Assembly: GCA_003445095.1 (NCBI GenBank)
Contig: DLVS01000369.1
Coordinates: forward strand, 1 to 5,166
Length of the DNA: 5,166 nucleotides
DNA from: Verrucomicrobiales bacterium
Lineage (GTDB): Bacteria; Verrucomicrobiota; Verrucomicrobiia; Limisphaerales; UBA9464
Direction of reading: 5' to 3'
A program made the translations under genes and the position numbers. Shown in pieces: positions 1-5,166 of the stretch. The notes under the pieces were generated by a model that was not told where the DNA came from, did no database searches, and saw only the letters and a program-made list of their open reading frames with translations. How positions within the stretch are numbered: position 1 is the first letter of the stretch; each line of letters opens with the position of its first letter.

Positions 1-1734
1 GCGCAACCGAGCCCGTTCGGATTGAATCCAGGCGATGGCCTCGCTCACGGCAACCTCAACTTTGACACGAGCGAGCTCGCCTCCGCGGCGTTTCAGCTCG
101 ACTTGGCCTTGCGCCAAAGACTTTTCACCGACGTTGATCCGCAGAGGAAATCCGACGAGTTCGCTGTCCTTGAATTTAACCCCGGGACGTTCATCGCGGT
201 CGTCGAGGATGACTTCGATTCCGGCGGCCGTGAGTTCGGAGTACATCGTTTCGGCCAGGGTCCGCGTGGCGGAGCCTTCCGTGACGTTCAGAGGTGTGAG
301 GCAAACCTCGAAAGGTGCGACACTCACGGGCCAGACGATGCCGTCCTTATCATTGCCTTGCTCGACGATGGCTTGAAGCGTGCGGGTAATCCCAATCCCG
401 TAGCAGCCCATGACGCAAGGACGTCGTTGGCCATCTTCCCCGAGGAAGGTGGCGTTCAACGGTTCGCTGTACTTGGTCCCCAGCTTGAAGACATGGCCGA
501 CCTCAATCGCTCGCCGGATTTTCAACGGCTGCCCGCTTTGAACGCACGTTTCTCCGGCGCGCACCGTACGGACATCAACCCAGTCAGAGACCTTGATATC
601 GCGTTCGAGCTCCACGTGGCGGAGATGGAAGCCGTCTTCGTTGGCACCGGTGGTCATCCCTTTGGCGCCGCGCAGTTGGTCATCTGCCAATACGCGAATA
701 CCGGCCGGTACGTTGACCACGGCACCCAGCGAACCAGGCCGGGCTCCCAGTGTGGCCACACATTCTTCGACGGTGGCCGGTCGCGCCTGAGTGGCACCTG
801 TTCGAGCCATGAGCTTGGCTTCGTTCAATTGATCGTCGCCACGCACAAGGATCAGAATTGGTTTTGAATCGGCCCAATAAACGAGAGTTTTAATCTGCGC
901 GTGAGCCGGAACCGAGTACGGCGCCGCGGTTAGGGCCTCGATCGTCACGACTCCAGGTGTGGGGAACTTCTCGGGAGCGGCTCCAGTCTGCGAGGTCGGT
1001 GTGGGAATCACCGAGCCCGCGCTCGTCGCCTTTTCAATGTTCGCCGCGTACTTGCCCGATTCGCAATACACGACGTCATTTTCGCCCGTTTCCGCCGGCA
1101 CCATGAATTCATGGGAATGATTGCCCCCGATGACGCCGGTGTCGGCCTCCACGGGAAATGCCTGCAGGCCGCAGCGCGCGAAGATGCGGGAATAGGCGTC
1201 GTACATTTTCCGATAGCTCATCATCGCGCCGTCGTCGGAAACGTCGAAGGAGTAGCCGTCCTTCATGTAAAATTCCTTCGCGCGCATCAGGCCGAAGCGG
1301 GGACGAATTTCATCCCGAAACTTCACGCCGATCTGATAGAAAATGGCGGGGAGCTGGCGGTAGGAATTGATCTCTGCGGATGCGATCGTCGTGATCACTT
1401 CCTCGGCGGTTGGACTGAGCACCCATTCGCGACCGGCGCTGTCTTTGAGTTTGAACAGAACGTCCCGTGCCGTTTCGTAGCGCCCCGATGCTTGCCAGAT
1501 CTCGGGCGGTTGAAGCGCTGGCATCAGCACTTCCAGCCCGCCGGCGCGATTCATCTCCTCGCGAACAATGTTCTCGATTTTGCGGAAGACACGCAATCCG
1601 AGCGGTAGCAACGTATATAGGCCACTCGTCAGCTTGCGCATGAGGCCGGCACGAAGGAGGAGTTGGTGGGAAACGATTTCGGCGTCCGAAGGAACTTCCT
1701 TCAGGGTAGGCACAAAACTTTGAGACCAGCGCAT
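1..1734 (-). CDS. proS: Prolyl-tRNA synthetase, bacterial type with editing (INS) domain; C-terminus cut by window edge
   Basis: Charges tRNA-Pro with proline in the cytoplasm (proline + ATP + tRNA-Pro to Pro-tRNA-Pro + AMP + PPi). The minus strand is open for 578 codons from the ATG at 1734-1732 to the left edge, with no stop. E. coli ProRS has 572 residues, so very little is missing. The start MRWSQSFVPTLKE matches the family N-terminus, which fixes it although no Shine-Dalgarno is visible. Class II motif 1 ends near P72. PTAEE replaces the commoner PTHEE. Motif 2 is FRDEIRPRFG (139-148), followed by EFYMKD. Motif 3 is GCYGIGITR (443-451). Between motifs 2 and 3 lies a YbaK-like insertion, roughly residues 225-410, which in this family hydrolyses Ala-tRNA-Pro. 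K282 in IKTL probably corresponds to the E. coli editing lysine K279. The anticodon-binding domain starts near APFEV (473). It lies downstream of trpD on the same strand, 331 bp away, so is probably transcribed separately. Confidence 0.97.
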   Translation of the reverse strand, partial: MRWSQSFVPTLKEVPSDAEIVSHQLLLRAGLMRKLTSGLYTLLPLGLRVFRKIENIVREEMNRAGGLEVLMPALQPPEIWQASGRYETARDVLFKLKDSAGREWVLSPTAEEVITTIASAEINSYRQLPAIFYQIGVKFRDEIRPRFGLMRAKEFYMKDGYSFDVSDDGAMMSYRKMYDAYSRIFARCGLQAFPVEADTGVIGGNHSHEFMVPAETGENDVVYCESGKYAANIEKATSAGSVIPTPTSQTGAAPEKFPTPGVVTIEALTAAPYSVPAHAQIKTLVYWADSKPILILVRGDDQLNEAKLMARTGATQARPATVEECVATLGARPGSLGAVVNVPAGIRVLADDQLRGAKGMTTGANEDGFHLRHVELERDIKVSDWVDVRTVRAGETCVQSGQPLKIRRAIEVGHVFKLGTKYSEPLNATFLGEDGQRRPCVMGCYGIGITRTLQAIVEQGNDKDGIVWPVSVAPFEVCLTPLNVTEGSATRTLAETMYSELTAAGIEVILDDRDERPGVKFKDSELVGFPLRINVGEKSLAQGQVELKRRGGELARVKVEVAVSEAIAWIQSERARLR

Positions 1735-1934
1735 GGGACCGGATAGGTGCGTTCAAACGACAAGGCGCGGGGTCGCCAACCGGCGGATCCACCGCGCCCT
1801 GAACGAATCGAGCGAGACTATGGGTCGCTTGGGGCGAATGGCGCAAGTGCGGGCTGGGTGCGATAGTATGCGAAAGAGAAGGGTGCCATCCGCGACGCGA
1901 AACCCGACTGGCTGGTCAGGAGATCCGCCAATCA

Positions 1935-1960
1935 CGGAGCATCGGGGGGAGGCAGCTCCG
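1935..1960. repeat. Second inverted repeat beside the trpD-distal hairpin
   Basis: CGGAGC (1935-1940) and GCTCCG (1955-1960) are exact reverse complements around a 14-base, purine-rich loop on the plus strand (G-run at 1944-1949). It sits 7 bp from the 1968-2001 hairpin, so the two would form consecutive stem-loops in a minus-strand transcript reading out of trpD towards proS. A six-base stem with a loop this long is weak on its own; only the pairing with the stronger neighbour makes it worth listing. Confidence 0.35.
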
Positions 1961-1967
1961 GCAGAGC

Positions 1968-2001
1968 GCAACCTTTTGTTGCAGGTGCAGCCAAAGGTTG
2001 C
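1968..2001. repeat. Near-perfect 34-nt hairpin downstream of trpD
   Basis: Arms GCAACCTTT (1968-1976) and AAAGGTTGC (1993-2001) are exact reverse complements. Inside them, after one T/C mismatch, GTTGC (1978-1982) pairs with GCAGC (1987-1991), including one G-T wobble, around the four-base loop AGGT. The whole is a 15-position stem with a tetraloop, 65 bp past the trpD stop. No T-run follows on either strand, so it does not fit a classical intrinsic terminator. It could be a 3'-end stabilising or processing structure for trpD mRNA, a leader element of proS, or an intergenic repeat. Confidence 0.6.
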
Positions 2002-2065
2002 CCAAGGGAATTTAACCAAAACTCCGACGTTGCGATCGCCGATGGCGGGAGAAGCCGGATACGGC

Positions 2066-3112
2066 TCAGCGACGAAGAGCGTTCAGCTTGGCGTTGGTGT
2101 TGCCTGAGTCCAATACCCCGGCCGCAATTTCCCATCCTTCAATGATACTGCGTGCTCGGCCGGAGACTTGAAGGGCTGCCGCAGCGTTCAGCAACACGGC
2201 GTCCCGCTTGGGGCCGCGTTCCTTTCCGGTGAGAAGATGCTCGATGATTCGTGCGTTGGTCGCGGCGTCACCGCCGGCCAAGTCGGCCAACGTAGCCCCC
2301 TGCAGAGGCAGGTTCGTGGGTGACCAATGGGAAGTGTGGAAGGCGCGTTCTTGATAAAACTCAGCCACCGTATTCTCGCCCAAGGTGCTGAGCTCATCGA
2401 GATAGGCGGGTGCCCCTTCTGTGGTCACTTCGCCGCACACGACCATGGCGCGGTGGAGCCCTAACATTTGCAACGTTCGGGCGATCGGTTCGCAAACCGC
2501 GGGACGCGACACCCCGACCAATTGCGCCGTCGGACGCGCCGGGTTCAGCAGCGGGCCCATGAAGTTGAACAGAGTCCGTTGACCACGCTCGGCGCACAAT
2601 TTGCGAGCGGGCGCGATGTGCTTGAAGGCCGGGTGAAAGTTGGGCGCGAACAGGAAGGCGAATCCGTGCCGCGCCAGCGAATCGGCTACCTGCGCGGGGG
2701 TTTGATCGATGGGTACACCGAGTGCCTGGAGAACATCCGCGCTGCCAGCCTGCGAGGTAATGGCCCGGTTGCCGTGCTTGGCGACGACACAGCCCGCGGC
2801 GGCACAGACCAACGCGACCGTCGTGGAAATGTTGAACGTGTTGAGTCGGTCGCCGCCGGTACCGCAAACGTCCAGAATGACACCCGACCGAAGCGAATCC
2901 GCCAGCGGCACGGGCTCGGACAGAGCGCGCAGTTCCCGAGCGAAGGCGGCGATTTCGTCCGGTGTTTCTCCTTTTTTGGCCAACGCGGTCAGGAATTCTG
3001 CTTTGGCTTCGGCCGGAACGCCTGGATCGACTAGTGCCCGAACGGCGGTGGCCACCTGATTGGAGTCGAGGGCGGCTGGCGTGGACACATGGGCGATCAG
3101 TTCAGCGAGCAT
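2066..3112 (-). CDS. trpD: Anthranilate phosphoribosyltransferase
   Basis: Second committed step of tryptophan synthesis: anthranilate + PRPP to N-(5-phosphoribosyl)anthranilate + PPi, in the cytoplasm. The product is 348 residues, normal for the family. Visible motifs are GTGGD (84-88) and NIST (94-97) for PRPP, KHGNR (112-116), the anthranilate-contacting R170 in APARK, FNFMGPLLNP (182-191), and metal-binding D239-E240 in LDELSTLGE. The N-terminal helical part is residues 1-70 or so. The frame stays open upstream to an ATG at 3307, but those extra 65 residues are low-complexity and run through an inverted repeat, so MLAELIAH at 3112 is preferred. No good Shine-Dalgarno precedes it (CTCCTCTCAC). 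No trpE, G, C, F, B or A is in the window, so it stands apart from a classical trp operon here. It is divergent from ispF. Confidence 0.96.
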   Translation of the reverse strand: MLAELIAHVSTPAALDSNQVATAVRALVDPGVPAEAKAEFLTALAKKGETPDEIAAFARELRALSEPVPLADSLRSGVILDVCGTGGDRLNTFNISTTVALVCAAAGCVVAKHGNRAITSQAGSADVLQALGVPIDQTPAQVADSLARHGFAFLFAPNFHPAFKHIAPARKLCAERGQRTLFNFMGPLLNPARPTAQLVGVSRPAVCEPIARTLQMLGLHRAMVVCGEVTTEGAPAYLDELSTLGENTVAEFYQERAFHTSHWSPTNLPLQGATLADLAGGDAATNARIIEHLLTGKERGPKRDAVLLNAAAALQVSGRARSIIEGWEIAAGVLDSGNTNAKLNALRR

Positions 3113-3177
3113 GTGAGAGGAGCTTGACCTGGGAAACCGAGGAGAGGAATTCAGATTCGCAGCGCGGTGTGCGTCGG

Positions 3178-3311
3178 TGGAGTGCGGCTGCGGAGGCTTC
3201 GCGGAGCTGCCGCTTTGGAACGACGCGTAATAGGCGACCGCAGCACAGTTTGTTCGACGGCGGTCCGGCATACCAAAGCGGTAGCTTCGACGACTCCGCG
3301 ACCGCACTCCA
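3178..3311. repeat. 134-bp imperfect inverted-repeat element (MITE/REP-like) between trpD and ispF
   Basis: The left arm (3178-3218) and right arm (3273-3311) are imperfect reverse complements about 40 bp long. The outer ten bases TGGAGTGCGG (3178-3187) pair perfectly with CCGCACTCCA (3302-3311). The arm bases nearest the centre, CCGCTTTGG (3210-3218), pair perfectly with CCAAAGCGG (3273-3281). Between these blocks are several mismatches and a one- or two-base indel. The ~54-bp centre holds a further short pairing, GACCGC (3236-3241) with GCGGTC (3260-3265). I see no clear target-site duplication and no coding capacity. Two arms with conserved ends and diverged middles look like a non-autonomous mobile or REP/BIME-type repeat, but copies elsewhere cannot be tested from this window. 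It occupies over half of the 256-bp divergent promoter region. Confidence 0.7.
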
Positions 3312-3368
3312 AAATGTGGCCTCGGTTCATGCGTTGAACGTAGCCTTTCTCACCCTTAGCCTCCGCGC

Positions 3369-3848
3369 ATGGTTCACGTTGGAATCGGATACGATGTTCA
3401 CCCATTGGTGGAGGGTCGCCGGCTTGTGTTGGGCGGCGTGGAGATTCCCCATGCGCGTGGACTCGAAGGCCACTCCGATGCCGATGTGCTGATCCACGCG
3501 ATCACCGATGCGATTCTCGGAGCCGTGGGTGAGGTGGATATCGGGCACTTGTTTCCGAATACGGATCCAACCTGGAAGGACGCACCGAGCCGAATCTTCC
3601 TCGAAGAGGCCGCCCGAAGAGTCAAGCAGCGCGGTGGTCGAATCGTTAACGTGGATGCGAGCCTCGCGGCGGAGCGCCCCAAAATATTTCCCCACCTGGC
3701 CGCCATGAAAGCGAACTTGGCCGCCGCGCTCGCTTTGCCGGTAAGCAAAGTTGGGGTGAAGGCAACGACCAACGAGAAGCTTGGGTTCGTCGGCCGAGAG
3801 GAAGGCATCGCGGCGATGGCGGTCGCCGCGGTCGATCTTCCGGAGTAG
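3369..3848 (+). CDS. ispF: 2-C-methyl-D-erythritol 2,4-cyclodiphosphate synthase
   Basis: Fifth enzyme of the MEP isoprenoid pathway: converts 4-diphosphocytidyl-methylerythritol 2-phosphate to the cyclic diphosphate MEcPP, releasing CMP. The family works as a cytoplasmic trimer with metal ions at the subunit interfaces. The protein has 159 residues, the usual size. Metal ligands are visible as D9 and H11 in GYDVH and H43 in VLIHA (E. coli D8, H10, H42). Other signatures are HSDAD (35-39), [11 protein letters not shown] (57-67) and [10 protein letters not shown] (131-140) followed by GREEGIAA. It is a stand-alone IspF, not fused to IspD. The ATG at 3369 gives the expected N-terminus. No Shine-Dalgarno precedes it. 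A weak TTGAAC (3334)/TTAGCC (3356) pair would put transcription near the start codon, which is speculative. It leads the ispF, 93-residue protein, DUF456 cluster. Confidence 0.97.
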   Translation: MVHVGIGYDVHPLVEGRRLVLGGVEIPHARGLEGHSDADVLIHAITDAILGAVGEVDIGHLFPNTDPTWKDAPSRIFLEEAARRVKQRGGRIVNVDASLAAERPKIFPHLAAMKANLAAALALPVSKVGVKATTNEKLGFVGREEGIAAMAVAAVDLPE

Positions 3849-3868
3849 GATAGGCCGTCTATTTCGAT

Positions 3869-4150
3869 ATGGGTGACAAAGCAGAGATCGGTTGGACCAC
3901 TCCGGGAGAGGACGGAGTGAAGCGGCACGTTGTGGCGCGACATTTCGGAGGGAAGTGGCTGTTTTTCGAACGCCCCAAACGGCGCGGGCGCGATATCGAA
4001 TGGGAGCCGCTCAAAGAACCGCCGTTATCCGACTGGCTCGACCTTCTCGAAGCGGTCGAACGGCGGGCTAATCGGGACCTAATTCCGCCGGACCAAGTGG
4101 CCCAACTCCGACAAATGATTCGCGACCGATATCCGGAGCATCGCCTGTGA
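3869..4150 (+). CDS. Uncharacterised 93-residue protein
   Basis: I do not recognise a named family. The protein is small, soluble and highly charged, with no signal peptide or membrane segment. The N-terminal half (about 1-47), starting with AEIGWTTPGEDGVKR, looks beta-rich and includes GGKWLFFERPKRRG (27-40). It has four tryptophans, W9, W30, W45 and W56. The C-terminal half is predicted by eye to form two helices, about 55-70 (DWLDLLEAVERRANRD) and 73-88, separated by a PP turn. The GGKW-LFF strand followed by a basic patch could suit nucleic-acid or ribosome contact, but that is a guess. It is likely a real gene: it starts 20 bp after ispF and its stop overlaps the next start by four bases. 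The start has no close Shine-Dalgarno; an AGGA at 3847-3850 is 18 bases upstream. Confidence 0.8.
   Translation: MGDKAEIGWTTPGEDGVKRHVVARHFGGKWLFFERPKRRGRDIEWEPLKEPPLSDWLDLLEAVERRANRDLIPPDQVAQLRQMIRDRYPEHRL
4135..4138 (+). promoter_or_regulatory. Shine-Dalgarno GGAG supporting a coupled GTG start
   Basis: GGAG lies inside the end of the 93-residue gene, eight bases before a GTG (4147-4149) that overlaps the TGA stop (4148-4150). It is the only start among the complete genes here with a well-placed ribosome-binding sequence, and it decides the DUF456 start in favour of GTG over later ATGs. Confidence 0.65.
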
Positions 4151-4656
4151 CCGCATCCGAGATCGTTGGGTTTGTCCTCACGCTGCTCGTGATGATCGTG
4201 GGTGTCGCGGGCGCGGCTCTACCTGGATTGCCCGGCACGCCGCTGATTTTTCTGGCGGCGCTGGGTCACAAGCTTTGGTTCGGCGATCGCGCGCCCCATT
4301 GGATGGCGATCGTGGGAATTGGATTGCTCGCGGCGCTTTCGATGTTGCTGGATTTTTTGGCCACCACTTACGGCGCGCGGCGGCTTGGTGCGACCTGGCG
4401 AGGCATGGTGGGAGCCGGCGTCGGTGCCATCCTGGGCATCTTCATCTTTCCACCCTTCGGGTTGATCTTATTGCCGCTCGTCGGGGCCGCGGCTGCGGAA
4501 ATGGCCGGTGGGCGTGAATGGAAAGCGGCCGGCAAAGCAGGAATCGGCGCCGCGATTGGAATCGTCGCGGGAACTCTCGGTAAGATTGGTTGTAGCTTGG
4601 CGATGATCGGCCTGTGGGTATTCACCCTACTGGTCCGGCTGTTTGGTCAACCTTAG
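4147..4656 (+). CDS. DUF456-family integral membrane protein
   Basis: Small inner-membrane protein of unknown function, 169 residues. It fits the DUF456 pattern: an opening hydrophobic helix (about 5-23), LPGLPGTPLIFLAALGH (25-41), a helix at 52-75 with an aspartate at 69, then glycine-rich repeats GMVGAGVGAILGIFIFPPFG (86-105) and AAGKAGIGAAIGIVAGTLGK (127-146) and a last hydrophobic stretch 147-165. Roughly five or six membrane segments are likely, with the glycine patterns suggesting tightly packed helices. No catalytic residues can be named. The GTG start is chosen because it overlaps the upstream stop in the GTGA arrangement and has GGAG eight bases before it; the next in-frame ATG (residue 16) would cut the first helix. 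Translation is probably coupled to the 93-residue gene. The stop is TAG at 4654-4656. Confidence 0.88.
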   Translation: MTASEIVGFVLTLLVMIVGVAGAALPGLPGTPLIFLAALGHKLWFGDRAPHWMAIVGIGLLAALSMLLDFLATTYGARRLGATWRGMVGAGVGAILGIFIFPPFGLILLPLVGAAAAEMAGGREWKAAGKAGIGAAIGIVAGTLGKIGCSLAMIGLWVFTLLVRLFGQP

Positions 4657-5027
4657 TTGGATAAGGTCGCGTTCCACCGTGGACCTGTTCAATTTGCGAC
4701 CGTGAACCATTCAATCGGTAAGGATGGCGCGCAGCGCCGTCCTCGGCCCGGGCGCAGCTCGGGTGTGGAGTTGCCAGCGCGGGGCAAGGGAGGCGCGGCG
4801 CCAAAAGAACCGGCTGGCCTTCAGCTTCCAGATGCTTCCCTGGTTCCCTGGTGGAACGTGAATAAGTTTAATGGAATTGATTTGGGCCAAGGTGGAACTC
4901 AGCCCTACCGAGTCAGGCTGGCTAAGAGCTGGATAAAACTTCTCCCGGTTGGTCACTCATTCTACGCTCGGCTTTCGCGGCCAGAGCCGTGAATTTGCTT
5001 TCCCAAAATTCCACACCACCAGTCACC
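4657..5027. other. Non-coding interval before the gnd fragment, with clustered hairpins
   Basis: About 370 bp between the DUF456 stop and the next gene start. Frames open here (4657-4992 plus, starting TTG; 4956-4711 minus) give proline/arginine-rich translations with no recognisable domain, so I treat them as spurious. The first third is GC-rich and structured (hairpins at 4721-4787). A short exact tandem TTCCCTGG x2 lies at 4836-4851. From about 4855 the base composition becomes more AT-rich (GAATAAGTTTAATGGAATTG), where a promoter for gnd could lie, though no convincing -35/-10 pair can be fixed. No T-tract terminator is visible. Confidence 0.55.
4721..4787. repeat. Run of three GC-rich stem-loops after the DUF456 gene
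   Basis: The first and strongest pairs AGGATGGCGC (4721-4730) with GCGCCGTCCT (4734-4743): a ten-base stem with one G-T wobble and a three-base GCA loop. Next is CCCG (4747-4750) with CGGG (4760-4763), then TTGCC (4771-4775) with GGCAA (4783-4787). A short palindrome GGCGC-G-GCGCC follows at 4792-4802. The first stem is credible; the others are short and could arise by chance in GC-rich DNA. With no T-run after any stem, this is more like a dispersed intergenic repeat or an mRNA 3'-end structure than an intrinsic terminator. Confidence 0.5.
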
Positions 5028-5074
5028 ATGAAAACTAACTCACCCATGCAACTAGGAATGATCGGGCTCGGGCG
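5028..5074 (+). CDS. gnd: 5' fragment of a probable 6-phosphogluconate dehydrogenase gene
   Basis: From the ATG at 5028 the frame reads MKTNSP then, from a second in-frame ATG at 5046, MQLGMIGLGR. That second stretch is the characteristic start of decarboxylating 6-phosphogluconate dehydrogenase (first strand and GxGxxG loop of the Rossmann NADP-binding domain), normally followed by MG. Here the match stops at R16 (5073-5075), where the adapter-like tail begins. The enzyme converts 6-phosphogluconate to ribulose 5-phosphate + CO2 with NADP reduction. Family N-termini usually begin MQLGMIGLG, so 5046 may be the true start; neither ATG has a clear Shine-Dalgarno. The frame continues through the tail to TAA at 5163-5165, creating a false 45-residue ORF. 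Other Rossmann dehydrogenases share MIGLG, so the gene name is probable, not certain. Confidence 0.55.
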
Positions 5075-5166
5075 CTTGAAAAAAAAAAAACACTCTAGTC
5101 ACTTACCACTCTCTAAGACCGACTACTACTTGAAAAAAAAAAAACAAAAAAAGAAATATAAATAAA
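5075..5166. other. Probable non-genomic tail: degraded Illumina index adapter plus poly-A
   Basis: Composition changes abruptly at about 5075. CTTG followed by exactly twelve A occurs twice, at 5075-5090 and 5129-5144, 54 bases apart. Between them, 5092-5102 matches the end of the TruSeq read-2/index adapter (ACTCCAGTCAC) at 10 of 11 bases. Then come six bases (TTACCA, 5103-5108) where an index belongs, then 24 bases (5109-5132) matching the 24-base P7 tail ending GCTTG at 16 of 24, five of the eight mismatches being A. Order and spacing fit index adapter plus read-through poly-A. The adapter sequence is recalled from general knowledge. The final A-rich stretch (5145-5166) is consistent with low-quality base calling past the end of an insert. 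Confidence 0.75.

Larger units (their letters stand above)
1735..2065. other. Non-coding interval between trpD and proS
   Basis: This 331-bp gap separates the trpD stop from the proS start, both on the minus strand. Open frames here (for example 2019-1753 minus and 1733-2107 plus) have no recognisable protein character. The part nearest trpD carries two inverted repeats, listed separately. The rest should hold the proS promoter, but I see only weak -10-like candidates on the minus strand (CATACT or CATAGT in the half nearest proS) without a good -35 partner. No T-tract terminator is visible. Confidence 0.6.

Noticed and set aside
22..867. 281-residue open frame on the plus strand
   Set aside because: It lies antisense to proS, whose protein is unmistakable; the plus-strand translation has no recognisable domain and is a high-GC shadow.
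1310..1846. 178-residue minus-strand frame overlapping the proS start
   Set aside because: It is out of frame with proS and arginine/serine-rich without domain character; proS accounts for the strand.
1753..2019. 88-residue minus-strand frame between trpD and proS
   Set aside because: It runs through both hairpins, has no ribosome-binding site and no recognisable motif; most likely chance in GC-rich DNA.
3113..3307. N-terminal extension of trpD to an upstream ATG at 3307
   Set aside because: It would add 65 low-complexity residues encoded by the inverted repeat; the 348-residue form matches the family length and N-terminus.
3398..3943. 181-residue minus-strand frame antisense to ispF
   Set aside because: Alanine/serine/proline-rich shadow of ispF with no domain character.
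4711..4956. 81-residue minus-strand frame in the gap before gnd
   Set aside because: Its C-terminal part is the translated hairpin cluster; possibly a repeat-derived pseudo-ORF, but nothing supports a functional protein.
4657..4992. 111-residue plus frame starting TTG right after the DUF456 stop
   Set aside because: No ribosome-binding site, non-ATG start, passes through the hairpin cluster, and no recognisable protein features.
5079..5166. Poly-A tracts as an A-rich promoter element or terminator
   Set aside because: They follow adapter-like CTTG, are repeated at a 54-base interval around an adapter/index pattern, and interrupt gnd, so a technical origin is more likely.

Overview
This window looks like the end of a moderately high-GC bacterial contig, probably from a metagenome. 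It carries ordinary housekeeping genes, several structured intergenic stretches, and a last ~90 bases that look non-genomic. The source is best guessed as Verrucomicrobiota (Limisphaerales/Pedosphaera-like). That guess rests on overall gene style, starts that mostly lack Shine-Dalgarno sequences, and structured GC-rich intergenic DNA. It is an inference, not something the sequence proves.

Left part, minus strand: proS (prolyl-tRNA synthetase, bacterial type with an inserted editing domain) runs from 1734 off the left edge, lacking only its last few codons. About 330 bp of non-coding DNA with two hairpins separates it from trpD (anthranilate phosphoribosyltransferase, 3112-2066), which lies upstream of proS on the same strand. 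No other trp gene is visible.

Middle: a 256-bp divergent intergenic region separates trpD from ispF. It holds a 134-bp element with imperfect ~40-bp inverted-repeat arms (3178-3311), resembling a MITE or REP-like element.

Right part, plus strand: ispF (MEP-pathway cyclase), an unrecognised 93-residue protein, and a DUF456-family membrane protein form a tight cluster. The gap is 20 bp, then there is a 4-base stop/start overlap. Next comes ~370 bp without a convincing gene, containing a run of three GC-rich hairpins (4721-4787). At 5028 a new gene begins whose first residues match the NAD(P)-binding start of 6-phosphogluconate dehydrogenase (gnd), but it breaks off after about 16 codons.

From about 5075 to the end the sequence changes abruptly to poly-A and low-complexity DNA. 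Its order and spacing resemble a degraded Illumina TruSeq index adapter: the end of the read primer, a 6-base index, the P7 tail ending CTTG, then poly-A. This is most likely an assembly artefact that truncates gnd. I found no CRISPR array, transposase, tRNA, rRNA, phage or defence gene, and no convincing new system.
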